Below, piece by piece: positions 1 through 6,881 of a stretch of DNA of 64,000 nt. The first letter of the stretch is position 1, and the number at the start of each line of letters is the position of its first letter. The stretch is from the NCBI RefSeq assembly GCF_021497885.1, contig NZ_CP046523.1, positions 849,501 through 913,500 of the forward strand. The letters are read 5' to 3'. The DNA comes from Streptococcus oralis. Its GTDB lineage: Bacteria; Bacillota; Bacilli; Lactobacillales; Streptococcaceae. The position numbers were made by a program, and so were the translations under genes. The notes beneath the pieces are model-generated. The model was not told where the DNA came from and did no database searches. It saw only the letters and a program-made list of their open reading frames with translations.

Positions 1-38
1 AAAATTGGCAACACTTACTCCTACCATTCGCCCAGTAT

Positions 39-111
39 AGAGATTGTGAGACAAGAGCAAGGGCGCAAGCCGAAGGCAATGCGCCCGAAGCACGCAGTTC
101 TCTCAATCTCT
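39..111. repeat. Nested inverted repeats upstream of the IME relaxase (structured origin region)
   Basis: An outer 12-base arm at 39-50 pairs with 100-111 (11 of 12 positions). A perfect inner 7-bp stem pairs GGGCGCA (61-67) with TGCGCCC (80-86). The fold lies directly before the oriT-like hairpin. Its place beside a rolling-circle-type initiator suggests a single-strand origin or an accessory relaxase site; the role is inferred. Confidence 0.5.
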
Positions 112-120
112 AAGGAAATA

Positions 121-142
121 GCTGGCGTTTCTAACAGCCAGC
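121..142 (+). other. Predicted oriT / nick hairpin of the IME
   Basis: A perfect 6-bp inverted repeat, GCTGGC (121-126) and GCCAGC (137-142), encloses the 10-nt loop GTTTCTAACA. The loop ends in CTAACA, as do the oriT loops of Tn916 and ICEBs1, which are processed by MOBT relaxases. CTAACA also survives beside a G6 arm at the Tn916 junction (2659-2670). It lies about 105 bases before the relaxase start, as expected for an origin and its cognate relaxase. Confidence 0.6.
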
Positions 143-246
143 AAACAGATACACTTAAGGCAACGCCCTAAGTAACGTGTCGTCAGCAAAACTCAATAGT
201 AACATTGACCTACGCATTTAGCAATTATAGAAAGGAGGCATTACAG

Positions 247-1239
247 ATGAAAAATAACCTTCAAGCACTACGAGAATATCAAAGCCAAGTAGATTTATCA
301 GAACTAGAAAAATCTATTTATATCAGTATTGACCGACTAACAGTAATTCTTGATAGAGACAACTGTTCTCTAAGACGTATATTTTGGGAATTAAGAAATT
401 CTATCGATTCTATTATTCAAGAATTTAGCATTCAAGCAAATCTAAAAGAAGATTATTTTACACTTTATAAAATGGTAAATGAGGATAGTATTAATCTAAT
501 TTTCTTCCAATTATCAACCTATGGTGGTTTTCAAGTCATACGTTTAGACTTCAACCCAAACTCGCTTAAAGAATTTGGAGGTCTTCAAGTATGGCGACAG
601 ATTATGAATTATGCTCGATTAAATGGATTAGATGTTAGACTATCACGCTTAGACCTTGCTTTTGATATCTTTAACAGACCAGAAATAGTCTTTTTACAAC
701 ATATCAAAGGTGGAGTTAGTCATAAAATATTCTATGGTAGAGGAGGAAACATAGAAAGCAAATACTGGGGTGCTAGTGGTAGTAATGTTCAAGTACGTTT
801 ATACGATAAGAACATAGAGGTATTAAGTCATAAGAGAGCCGATAAATTAAATATCGAGAGTAAACCTTTCTGGTGGCGGTTGGAGTTTCAACTTCGAACA
901 AAGGCTATAAACTCAGAAACCATTTCAGAGATTTCCAAACGACTAGAGAATTTTAGTTTTTTTAGTCTTTCAAGTGTTCCAGATGATAGCAAAGCATTTG
1001 CTTATATCTTTCTCCATGCACCAGCTCTTTTACCCGAATTATTCCCCTATCTGAAACCTAACACTATAAGAGTCAAAAAAACTAGGCTTAGAAAACACCT
1101 AAAAGCATTTGATAGTAACTCATTTTCTTTAGAGCTTCAAGATGCACTAAAAAAACAAATACCTCGATTAAACAATGAATTAAAACAATTAATAGGAGAA
1201 TTCATTGAACTTACTAGTAAAGGAGAAGATAATTTATGA
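247..1239 (+). CDS. Rep_trans-family replication initiation / MOBT-type relaxase of the IME
   Basis: Probably nicks the element's own oriT to start rolling-circle replication and mobilisation. The ATG at 247 follows AAAGGAGG (231-238) at 8 nt and is preferred over the upstream TTG at 205, giving 330 residues. Visible Rep_trans signatures are SRLDLAFD in the first half, VRLYDKNIE (candidate catalytic Tyr) and WWRLEFQLR. These parallel KRLDLAIND, YFCIYEKDY and RFEIRLKN in the Tn916 relaxase encoded at 2801. Unlike that protein it has no obvious N-terminal helix-turn-helix. It overlaps the next gene by 4 nt. A purely replicative Rep cannot be excluded. Confidence 0.75.
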   Translation: MKNNLQALREYQSQVDLSELEKSIYISIDRLTVILDRDNCSLRRIFWELRNSIDSIIQEFSIQANLKEDYFTLYKMVNEDSINLIFFQLSTYGGFQVIRLDFNPNSLKEFGGLQVWRQIMNYARLNGLDVRLSRLDLAFDIFNRPEIVFLQHIKGGVSHKIFYGRGGNIESKYWGASGSNVQVRLYDKNIEVLSHKRADKLNIESKPFWWRLEFQLRTKAINSETISEISKRLENFSFFSLSSVPDDSKAFAYIFLHAPALLPELFPYLKPNTIRVKKTRLRKHLKAFDSNSFSLELQDALKKQIPRLNNELKQLIGEFIELTSKGEDNL

Positions 1240-1439
1240 ACGATAAACTAACTATGACAGTACAAGATATTATGGACTTAGGGTTCTCAAAATGGACTGC
1301 TTATAATATTCTACGACAAGCAAAACATATTATGATTGAGCGTGGTTTCGATTTCTATAACAATAAAGGGCTCGGAACTGTTCCCGTATCAGTTGTATCA
1401 GAAATTCTTGGATTGGAGGAACTAAATGTCAAAAACTAG
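1236..1439 (+). CDS. DUF3173-family small DNA-binding protein (likely excisionase-like)
   Basis: A 67-residue protein with a predicted helix-turn-helix (VQDIMDLGFSKWTAYNILRQAK). DUF3173 proteins are typically encoded just before tyrosine integrases of streptococcal mobile elements and are thought to act as directionality factors; that role is inferred here. The ATG overlaps the relaxase stop by 4 nt, and the gene's own 3' end overlaps the integrase start by 14 nt, so the three genes are translationally linked. No other domain is visible. Confidence 0.75.
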   Translation: MNDKLTMTVQDIMDLGFSKWTAYNILRQAKHIMIERGFDFYNNKGLGTVPVSVVSEILGLEELNVKN

Positions 1440-2565
1440 ATATACTGGTGTTACCAAAGACGATAAAACTGGGAAATATACTTATTATTTTAAAGCTGGA
1501 GTTGACCTAGCTACTGGTAAACCATATCAAGAACGCAGACGTGGTTTTGAAACCGCAAAAGAAGCCTTCGAAGCACGTACAAGAGCATTAAATAAAGTGC
1601 ATCAAAAAGGTGGAATTAAACACACTCAATGGACGTTTAAACAATTTATGGACGAAGTATTTATACCAAATTATTATGCTACTACAAGTCCAGACCTCGA
1701 ACGAAGACGTCAAGTTATATTTGATGAATTTATCCAATATTTTGGTAAGAAAAAACCTAGAGAAATTACAACTTATGATGTAATAAATTATAGGAATAGT
1801 TTATTAGAAAAATATTCAAATTCATATGCAAGGAACAAAATGACATTGCTTAATCAAGTTTTAAAAACCGCAAAAAAATATGGATTAATTTTCCATGAAA
1901 TACCTACAAGTAATATCAGTCCTATTCCAATAACAAAAAAACATATAGATTTTTGGACAAAAGATGAATTTCAAAAAGTAATACAATCCCTTGATAAAGA
2001 GAGTTATTTTGAGCATTTTATTTATACGCTCTTTTGGCTTTATTATTTTACGGGAATGCGTGTAAATGAGGCGACTGCTCTTTATTGGGAGGATGTGGAT
2101 TTTGAAAAGAAAACTCTAGCTATCAATCACAACTTACAGTATATAAATCGTGAAAACTGGGAACGCCGTAACAAGCTAAAAACTGAAAGCTCTCGGCGTA
2201 CTATTGGACTAGATGATAATACTCTAAAAGTGCTTAAGGAGTGGAAAGAAAGACAAGAAAAAGTCGATAAAATACCATTCATTCTGTCGCCCGACGGAGT
2301 TCCATATCGTAAACGTAGTATTAGAGACCAAATTTTAAAATACTCTAAGCGTGCTGGTGTTAAATACATTCAACCAAAAGGTTTGAGGCACTCCCACGCA
2401 TCATTGCTTATTAATGAGTATAATGTAAATGCCCTATATATTCAAAGACGTTTAGGTCATTCTGATGTCAAAACAACACTTAGCATTTATAGTCATTTAT
2501 ACCCGAACGCAGATACCGAATTAACCGATAAACTCAATCTCATATCAAATGATTTTATTGATTAA
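1426..2565 (+). CDS. Tyrosine recombinase / integrase of the IME
   Basis: A 379-residue site-specific recombinase that would integrate and excise the IME. It has an N-terminal AP2-like arm-binding region (about 1-60), a SAM-like core-binding domain (about 65-165) and a C-terminal catalytic domain. Catalytic motifs are TGMRVNEA (Arg near 211), GLRHSHAS (near 320), RLGHSDV (near 343) and the tyrosine in LSIYSHLY (near 354). The ATG follows GGAGGA (1415-1420). The stop is about 90 bases from the Tn916 oriT remnant, so the gene abuts the attachment site, as usual for integrases. The inferred target is the oriT of Tn916-type elements. Confidence 0.9.
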   Translation: MSKTRYTGVTKDDKTGKYTYYFKAGVDLATGKPYQERRRGFETAKEAFEARTRALNKVHQKGGIKHTQWTFKQFMDEVFIPNYYATTSPDLERRRQVIFDEFIQYFGKKKPREITTYDVINYRNSLLEKYSNSYARNKMTLLNQVLKTAKKYGLIFHEIPTSNISPIPITKKHIDFWTKDEFQKVIQSLDKESYFEHFIYTLFWLYYFTGMRVNEATALYWEDVDFEKKTLAINHNLQYINRENWERRNKLKTESSRRTIGLDDNTLKVLKEWKERQEKVDKIPFILSPDGVPYRKRSIRDQILKYSKRAGVKYIQPKGLRHSHASLLINEYNVNALYIQRRLGHSDVKTTLSIYSHLYPNADTELTDKLNLISNDFID

Positions 2566-2573
2566 ATCTACTT

Positions 2574-2596
2574 AGCTACCAAAAGAGCTACCAAAA
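2574..2596 (+). repeat. Tandem 11-bp direct repeats next to the IME integrase
   Basis: AGCTACCAAAA occurs at 2574-2584 and again at 2586-2596, between the integrase stop and the attachment site. Such repeats are commonly arm-type binding sites for the integrase N-terminal domain; this function is inferred. Confidence 0.5.
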
Positions 2597-2612
2597 AATA
2601 AATAAGTATCTA

Positions 2613-2640
2613 AAAAGCCTTATTTTAAAGGGCTTTTTTT
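2613..2640 (+). terminator. Rho-independent terminator after the IME integrase
   Basis: AAAAGCC (2613-2619) pairs with GGCTTTT (2631-2637), followed by a T run to 2640. It would end the relaxase-DUF3173-integrase transcript inside the IME. Confidence 0.6.
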
Positions 2641-2648
2641 AAGATTTT

Positions 2649-2671
2649 CCCACTATATCTAACAGGGGGGT
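2649..2671 (+). other. Disrupted oriT of the Tn916-family element at the IME right junction
   Basis: CTAACAGGGGGGT (2659-2671) is the nick loop and right arm of the Tn916/ICEBs1-type oriT hairpin. An intact site should have six C residues as the left arm; here only CCC (2649-2651) precedes it and the hairpin cannot form. This places the IME crossover within oriT, just before the loop. The intact Tn916 sequence is recalled from memory. Confidence 0.7.
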
Positions 2672-2741
2672 ACAAATCGACAGGAAACAGTCAAAAAAAC
2701 ATTAGAAAATCCTTTGGTTACAAGGGATTTACAAAATTTCA

Positions 2742-2777
2742 GCGTATGTCAAATGGGCTTTAAAAGTTGACATACGC
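2742..2777 (+). other. Inverted repeat before orf20, candidate single-strand origin (sso) of Tn916
   Basis: GCGTATGTCAA (2742-2752) and TTGACATACGC (2767-2777) form a perfect 11-bp stem with a 14-nt loop immediately before orf20. A functional sso has been mapped in Tn916 between oriT and orf20; this hairpin is the obvious structured element there. Confidence 0.5.
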
Positions 2778-2800
2778 CTTTTTGATTGGAGGGATTTTTA

Positions 2801-4204
2801 CTGAATGAACAAACTTGGTTACAGCATTTAAAAGAAAAACGCTTGGCTTATGGACTATCTCAAAACCGTTTAGCTGTTGCGACTGGTATTACAAGGCAGT
2901 ATCTAAGCGATATTGAAACAGGAAAAGTCAAGCCATCAGAGGATTTACAGCAGTCCCTTTGGGAAGCTCTGGAACGCTTCAATCCCGACGCTCCCCTTGA
3001 AATGCTGTTTGATTATGTAAGGATTCGCTTTCCCACAACGGACGTACAGCATGTGGTCGAAAACATCTTACAACTGAAACTGTCCTATTTTCTTCATGAG
3101 GACTATGGTTTCTATTCTTATTCAGAGCATTATGCTTTAGGCGATATATTCGTTCTCTGCTCCCACGAACTGGACAAAGGAGTTCTGGTGGAATTGAAAG
3201 GTCGTGGGTGTCGGCAATTTGAAAGCTATCTTCTGGCTCAACAAAGAAGCTGGTATGAGTTCTTTATGGACGCTTTGGTGGCTGGCGGTGTGATGAAACG
3301 CCTTGACCTTGCCATTAACGATAAGACAGGGATTTTGAATATCCCTGTACTCACTGAAAAGTGCCAACAGGAAGAATGTATCTCCGTCTTCCGCAGTTTT
3401 AAAAGCTATCGCAGTGGCGAACTGGTACGCAAAGATGAAAAGGAATGTATGGGAAATACCCTCTATATCGGTTCATTACAGAGTGAAGTTTATTTCTGTA
3501 TCTATGAAAAGGACTATGAACAGTACAAGAAAAATGATATTCCCATTGAAGACGCAGAAGTAAAAAACCGTTTTGAGATTCGATTGAAAAATGAGCGTGC
3601 CTATTATGCAGTCCGTGATTTACTCGTCTATGACAATCCAGAGCATACCGCCTTTAAAATTATCAATCGGTATATCCGTTTTGTAGATAAAGACGATTCC
3701 AAACCTCGTTCTGATTGGAAACTGAATGAAGAATGGGCTTGGTTTATTGGGAACAATCGTGAACGATTAAAACTAACCACAAAACCAGAGCCTTACTCCT
3801 TCCAAAGGACGCTGAACTGGCTATCTCATCAAGTTGCCCCGACCTTAAAGGTTGCGATTAAACTTGATGAAATCAACCAGACGCAGGTTGTAAAAGACAT
3901 TCTCGACCATGCGAAACTGACAGACCGACACAAGCAGATTTTGAAGCAACAGTCAGTAAAAGAACAGGACGTGATAACAACAAAAAAAGGATATCTGTCA
4001 ACCATACCAGTTGACAGATATCCAAAAAAAGATATAATGGGAGATAAGACGGTTCGTGTTCGTGCTGACTTGCACCATATCATAAAAATCGAAACAGCAA
4101 AGAATGGCGGAAACGTAAAAGAAGTTATGGAAATAAGACTTAGAAGCAAACTTAAGAGTGTGTTGATAGTGCATTATCTTAAAATTTTGTATAATAGGAA
4201 TTGA
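2801..4204 (+). CDS. orf20: Orf20-type MOBT relaxase with an altered C-terminus fused to an omega-repressor remnant
   Basis: Nicks the oriT of Tn916 to start rolling-circle transfer. An N-terminal XRE helix-turn-helix (about residues 5-60, LSQNRLAVATGITRQYLSDIE) precedes the Rep_trans relaxase domain (KRLDLAIND, YFCIYEKDY, RFEIRLKN). The likely start is the non-standard CTG at 2801, 7 nt after GGAGGG (2788-2793); an in-frame TTG at 2786 lies too close to that site. Native sequence ends near 3988. The frame then runs through an IS-end palindrome (3989-4023) and the omega remnant, stopping at 4202-4204. The conserved catalytic part is complete, so activity may persist. Its usual upstream partner orf21 is separated from it by the IME. 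Confidence 0.85.
   Translation: MNEQTWLQHLKEKRLAYGLSQNRLAVATGITRQYLSDIETGKVKPSEDLQQSLWEALERFNPDAPLEMLFDYVRIRFPTTDVQHVVENILQLKLSYFLHEDYGFYSYSEHYALGDIFVLCSHELDKGVLVELKGRGCRQFESYLLAQQRSWYEFFMDALVAGGVMKRLDLAINDKTGILNIPVLTEKCQQEECISVFRSFKSYRSGELVRKDEKECMGNTLYIGSLQSEVYFCIYEKDYEQYKKNDIPIEDAEVKNRFEIRLKNERAYYAVRDLLVYDNPEHTAFKIINRYIRFVDKDDSKPRSDWKLNEEWAWFIGNNRERLKLTTKPEPYSFQRTLNWLSHQVAPTLKVAIKLDEINQTQVVKDILDHAKLTDRHKQILKQQSVKEQDVITTKKGYLSTIPVDRYPKKDIMGDKTVRVRADLHHIIKIETAKNGGNVKEVMEIRLRSKLKSVLIVHYLKILYNRN
3989..4023. repeat. 35-bp palindrome made of ISL3-type element ends
   Basis: GGATATCTGTCAAC (3989-4002) and GTTGACAGATATCC (4010-4023) form a perfect 14-bp inverted repeat around CATACCA. The right part (4002-4023) is the exact reverse complement of the left end of the IS at 5391-5412. 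It therefore looks like a residual, inverted IS end joining orf20 to the erm(B) segment. Confidence 0.65.
4025..4132 (+). pseudogene. Remnant of the omega (RHH) copy-control repressor of Inc18/pSM19035-type plasmids
   Basis: The frame reads KKDIMGDKTVRVRADLHHII and on through NGGNVKEVME. I recognise this as the central ribbon-helix-helix region of the pSM19035 omega repressor. Native omega is about 71 residues; here both ends are missing and the frame is joined to orf20 upstream and unrelated codons downstream. An internal ATG lies at 4037. It marks the erm(B) segment as derived from a streptococcal or enterococcal plasmid. Confidence 0.75.
4167..4195 (+). promoter_or_regulatory. erm(B) promoter
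   Basis: A perfect TATAAT (4190-4195) lies about 58 bases before the leader peptide. The -35 is weak: TTGATA at 4163-4168 is 21 nt away, and TAGTGC at 4167 has 17-nt spacing. Only the -10 is well supported. Confidence 0.5.
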
Positions 4205-4252
4205 AGTTAAATTAGATGCTAAAAATTTGTAATTAAGAAGGAGGGATTCGTC

Positions 4253-4336
4253 ATGTTGGTATTCCAAATGCGTAATGTAGATAAAACATCTACTGTTTTG
4301 AAACAGACTAAAAACAGTGATTACGCAGATAAATAA
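4253..4336 (+). CDS. ermBL: Erm(B) leader peptide (ErmBL)
   Basis: A 27-residue ORF starting MLVFQMRNVDKTSTVL, preceded by AAGGAGGG (4238-4245). This is the known erm(B) leader. Macrolide-bound ribosomes stall while translating it, which changes pairing in the following leader RNA and exposes the erm(B) ribosome-binding site. The sequence looks full length, so expression is probably inducible. Confidence 0.9.
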   Translation: MLVFQMRNVDKTSTVLKQTKNSDYADK

Positions 4337-4460
4337 ATACGTTAGATTAATTCCTACCAGTGACTAATCTTATGACTTTTTAAACAGATAACTAAAATTA
4401 CAAACAAATCGTTTAACTTCTGTATTTGTTTATAGATGTAATCACTTCAGGAGAGATTAC

Positions 4461-5198
4461 ATGAACAAAAATATAAAATATTCTCAAAACTTTTTAACGA
4501 GTGAAAAAGTACTCAACCAAATAATAAAACAATTGAATTTAAAAGAAACCGATACCGTTTACGAAATTGGAACAGGTAAAGGGCATTTAACGACGAAACT
4601 GGCTAAAATAAGTAAACAGGTAACGTCTATTGAATTAGACAGTCATCTATTCAACTTATCGTCAGAAAAATTAAAACTGAATACTCGTGTCACTTTAATT
4701 CACCAAGATATTCTACAGTTTCAATTCCCTAACAAACAGAGGTATAAAATTGTTGGGAATATTCCTTACCATTTAAGCACACAAATTATTAAAAAAGTGG
4801 TTTTTGAAAGCCGTGCGTCTGACATCTATCTGATTGTTGAAGAAGGATTCTACAAGCGTACCTTGGATATTCACCGAACACTAGGGTTGCTCTTGCACAC
4901 TCAAGTCTCGATTCAGCAATTGCTTAAGCTGCCAGCGGAATGCTTTCATCCTAAACCAAAAGTAAACAGTGTCTTAATAAAACTTACCCGCCATACCACA
5001 GATGTTCCAGATAAATATTGGAAGCTATATACGTACTTTGTTTCAAAATGGGTCAATCGAGAATATCGTCAACTGTTTACTAAAAATCAGTTTCATCAAG
5101 CAATGAAACACGCCAAAGTAAACAATTTAAGTACCATTACTTATGAGCAAGTATTGTCTATTTTTAATAGTTATCTATTATTTAACGGGAGGAAATAA
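4461..5198 (+). CDS. ermB: 23S rRNA (adenine-2058-N6) dimethyltransferase Erm(B)
   Basis: Dimethylates A2058 of 23S rRNA with S-adenosylmethionine, giving macrolide-lincosamide-streptogramin B resistance. The 245 residues are the usual length. The SAM-binding motif [10 protein letters not shown] is at about 35-44 and the catalytic motif GNIPYHLS near 99-106. The ATG follows AGGAGAG (4450-4456). A 124-nt leader after ErmBL can form alternative hairpins for translational attenuation. Its base composition and the omega remnant point to plasmid origin, unlike the flanking Tn916 backbone. I see no disruption. Confidence 0.97.
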   Translation: MNKNIKYSQNFLTSEKVLNQIIKQLNLKETDTVYEIGTGKGHLTTKLAKISKQVTSIELDSHLFNLSSEKLKLNTRVTLIHQDILQFQFPNKQRYKIVGNIPYHLSTQIIKKVVFESRASDIYLIVEEGFYKRTLDIHRTLGLLLHTQVSIQQLLKLPAECFHPKPKVNSVLIKLTRHTTDVPDKYWKLYTYFVSKWVNREYRQLFTKNQFHQAMKHAKVNNLSTITYEQVLSIFNSYLLFNGRK

Positions 5199-5202
5199 TT
5201 CT

Positions 5203-5334
5203 ATGAGTCGCTTTTTTAAATTTGGAAAGTTACACGTTACTAAAGGGAATGGAGATAAATTATTAGATATACTACTGACAGCTTCCAAGAAGCTAAAGAG
5301 GTCCCTAGCGCCTACGGGGAATTTGTATCGATAA
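5203..5334 (+). CDS. Small basic ORF downstream of erm(B) (plasmid-derived)
   Basis: A 43-residue ORF starting MSRFFKFGKLHVTKGNGDKL, 4 nt after the erm(B) stop, with GGGAGG at 5188-5193 as ribosome-binding site. The same short ORF habitually accompanies erm(B) in plasmid and transposon copies (from memory). Its end overlaps the hairpin at 5300-5366, so it may be a truncated reading frame rather than a functional protein. No domain is recognised. Confidence 0.5.
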   Translation: MSRFFKFGKLHVTKGNGDKLLDILLTASKKLKRSLAPTGNLYR

Positions 5335-5366
5335 GGGGTACAAATTCCCACTAAGCGCTCGGGACC
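5300..5366. repeat. Large hairpin downstream of erm(B)
   Basis: Outer arms GGTCCCTAGCGC (5300-5311) and GCGCTCGGGACC (5355-5366) and inner arms GGGAATTTGTA (5317-5327) and TACAAATTCCC (5339-5349) nest around an 11-nt loop. It could slow transcription from erm(B), or may be a relic of a plasmid recombination site. Confidence 0.6.
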
Positions 5367-5417
5367 CCTTGTAGGAAAATGTCCTAAGTGGGATATCTGT
5401 CAACTGGTATGGTTGAC

Positions 5418-5453
5418 TAAAAATACTTCCTACGAAAATGTAGGGGGTATTTT
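5418..5453. terminator. Bidirectional hairpin terminator inside the IS left end
   Basis: AAAATACTTCCTAC (5420-5433) pairs with GTAGGGGGTATTTT (5440-5453), a 14-bp stem with two G-U pairs and a GAAAAT loop, flanked by A and T runs. It can stop transcripts from erm(B) on the plus strand and from the transposase on the minus strand. Confidence 0.6.
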
Positions 5454-5454
5454 T

Positions 5455-6702
5455 TTACGAAAAAATACAATCGATTCTTAAAAAGAAAAATTTTTGATTG
5501 GCAAAACCATAACAAGTTCGTTTTAGGGTTTTGATTTTGCGATTGATGCCTTCTAAAGGACCATTAGAGTATTCAAATTTAGCGCTATTTAAGACATATT
5601 TTCTGTTTTGACGAAGGGTTTGAATAGCAGTATCCATTTCTGTATTGGTTTTTTGGTAGTCTAAGATGGTTGACTCTAGTAATTCACTATTGCGCTCGTT
5701 TAGGGCTTTCGTGATATCTTGGTAAGTTTGGTATACTTCAGCGAACTTGGAAAATTTACTAGTAATGAGATCAACAGCATTTTGGCGAGTCATATATTGT
5801 TTAACGCCGCGAAGAAAAACTACTTCTTCAGGGTGAAGATCTTCAGCTTTTTTATGGAATAGCTTCCAATGTGACTTCATAATTTTATATTCTTGGCTCT
5901 GTTTATCAAGTTGCTTTAGGATAGAGATACGACAATTGTCCAAAGCGCGACCAGCTAATTGTACAAGGTGGAAGCGATCAATAATGATATTGGCATTAGG
6001 GAAAAGGCGATAGATAAAACTTTGATATTGAGCATTTAAATCAATTACAACTGATTGAACGCATTCGCGTTCGGCTTTTGAATAACGACTTTCAAAATAA
6101 TCAACAATGGTAGGTGATAGACGATCCTGTAACTTTGTGACAATTTGGTGGGTTTCAGCGTCACAACAGATAAAGGACATCACAGACTTAATTGAACGAA
6201 ACTCGTCAAAACATAGATGCTTAGGCAACTTAGCCACACGATAGTGTGGTTCCATGCGCTCTAAGATTGTTCGACGAACACTGCTAGGAGAGCAGTGACA
6301 CATTTCAGCAATAAGCTGACCAGATAAGCCTTTACGAGCTAAAAGCATGATTTGATTTTTGAGATCACTGGATAAGGTTTGATTTTCTTTGGTTAAATTA
6401 GTAATAGCACCAAAAGTAGTATGGCATGATTTACATTTATAGCGTTGTTTACGAAGCTCTAGTTCATATCTTCTCCCATTTAAACTTGCCAGTCGTACAT
6501 GAGTTTTGCGAAAGCCATCCTTATTAACTGTGGGAAAGCCACAGTTACGACAACGATTAATCGGATAAGAAAGAGTAGCTGTTATTAGCGTTATATACTC
6601 TTTAACAGAATCGTTGTTGTGTTCAGCTTCTTCAACAGAAATAATTTTAATATTTTTATCTTTAATTCCAAGAATATTTAGGATAGAATCATTATGGGAC
6701 AT
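5455..6702 (-). CDS. ISL3-family transposase
   Basis: A 415-residue DDE transposase of normal length for the family. The N-terminal zinc ribbon carries CRNCGF and CKSCHTTF (cysteines near 36-39 and 91-94). A helix-turn-helix follows (LSGQLIAEMCHCSPSSVRR). The catalytic acidic residues are apparent in VVIDLNAQY, IIIDRFHLV and LEGINRKIK. The ATG at 6702 sits about 127 bases inside the IS right end, preceded on the minus strand by GAAGG. The frame is intact, so the element may be active. Confidence 0.9.
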   Translation of the reverse strand: MSHNDSILNILGIKDKNIKIISVEEAEHNNDSVKEYITLITATLSYPINRCRNCGFPTVNKDGFRKTHVRLASLNGRRYELELRKQRYKCKSCHTTFGAITNLTKENQTLSSDLKNQIMLLARKGLSGQLIAEMCHCSPSSVRRTILERMEPHYRVAKLPKHLCFDEFRSIKSVMSFICCDAETHQIVTKLQDRLSPTIVDYFESRYSKAERECVQSVVIDLNAQYQSFIYRLFPNANIIIDRFHLVQLAGRALDNCRISILKQLDKQSQEYKIMKSHWKLFHKKAEDLHPEEVVFLRGVKQYMTRQNAVDLITSKFSKFAEVYQTYQDITKALNERNSELLESTILDYQKTNTEMDTAIQTLRQNRKYVLNSAKFEYSNGPLEGINRKIKTLKRTCYGFANQKFFFLRIDCIFS

Positions 6703-6749
6703 TTGTTTAACCTTCTTTCATGATTTTTGTGGTGAATTGATTGTATAAC

Positions 6750-6777
6750 GAGGGGACAGCAAATGTCCTCTTTTTTG
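6750..6777 (+). terminator. Terminator-like hairpin near the IS right end
   Basis: GAGGGGACA (6750-6758) and TGTCCTC (6764-6770) form a stem with one bulge, followed by six T residues. It would stop plus-strand readthrough before orf19, or insulate the IS. Confidence 0.45.
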
Positions 6778-6881
6778 TATAAAAAAATCTGGCATGGAAT
6801 CTCTATCCATACCAGAAAGTGTATACCCCAAAAAAATAACTCAAATACAAATTCATTGAATATAGAGAGGAGAACATTTTT

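Larger units (their letters stand above)
1..2658 (+). mobile_element. Integrative and mobilizable element (right part), integrated in the oriT of a Tn916-family element
   Basis: A compact module of predicted oriT (121-142), Rep_trans-type relaxase, DUF3173 protein and tyrosine integrase ends about 90 bases after the integrase stop, exactly where a Tn916-type oriT half-site begins (2659-2671). IMEs that target the oriT of Tn916-family ICEs have been described in streptococci, and this arrangement fits them. The left boundary lies outside the window, so cargo and the other junction are unseen. The right boundary is placed to within about 10 bases, because the crossover core cannot be fixed from one junction. 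Confidence 0.75.
5390..6829 (-). mobile_element. ISL3-family insertion sequence
   Basis: Imperfect terminal inverted repeats bound a 1.44-kb unit. Reading inward, the left end is GGGATATCTGTCAACTGGTA (5390-5409), and the right end read on the minus strand is GGGGTATACACTTTCTGGTA (from 6829). They share GGG, TAT and CTGGTATGG at equal spacing (about 16 of 25 positions). The 8-bp flanks (5382-5389 and 6830-6837) do not match, so no target duplication is visible. The right end abuts Tn916 sequence and the left end abuts the erm(B) segment. Confidence 0.7.

Noticed and set aside
2127..2369. 80-codon minus-strand frame within the IME integrase
   Set aside because: Antisense to the catalytic domain of a clear integrase.
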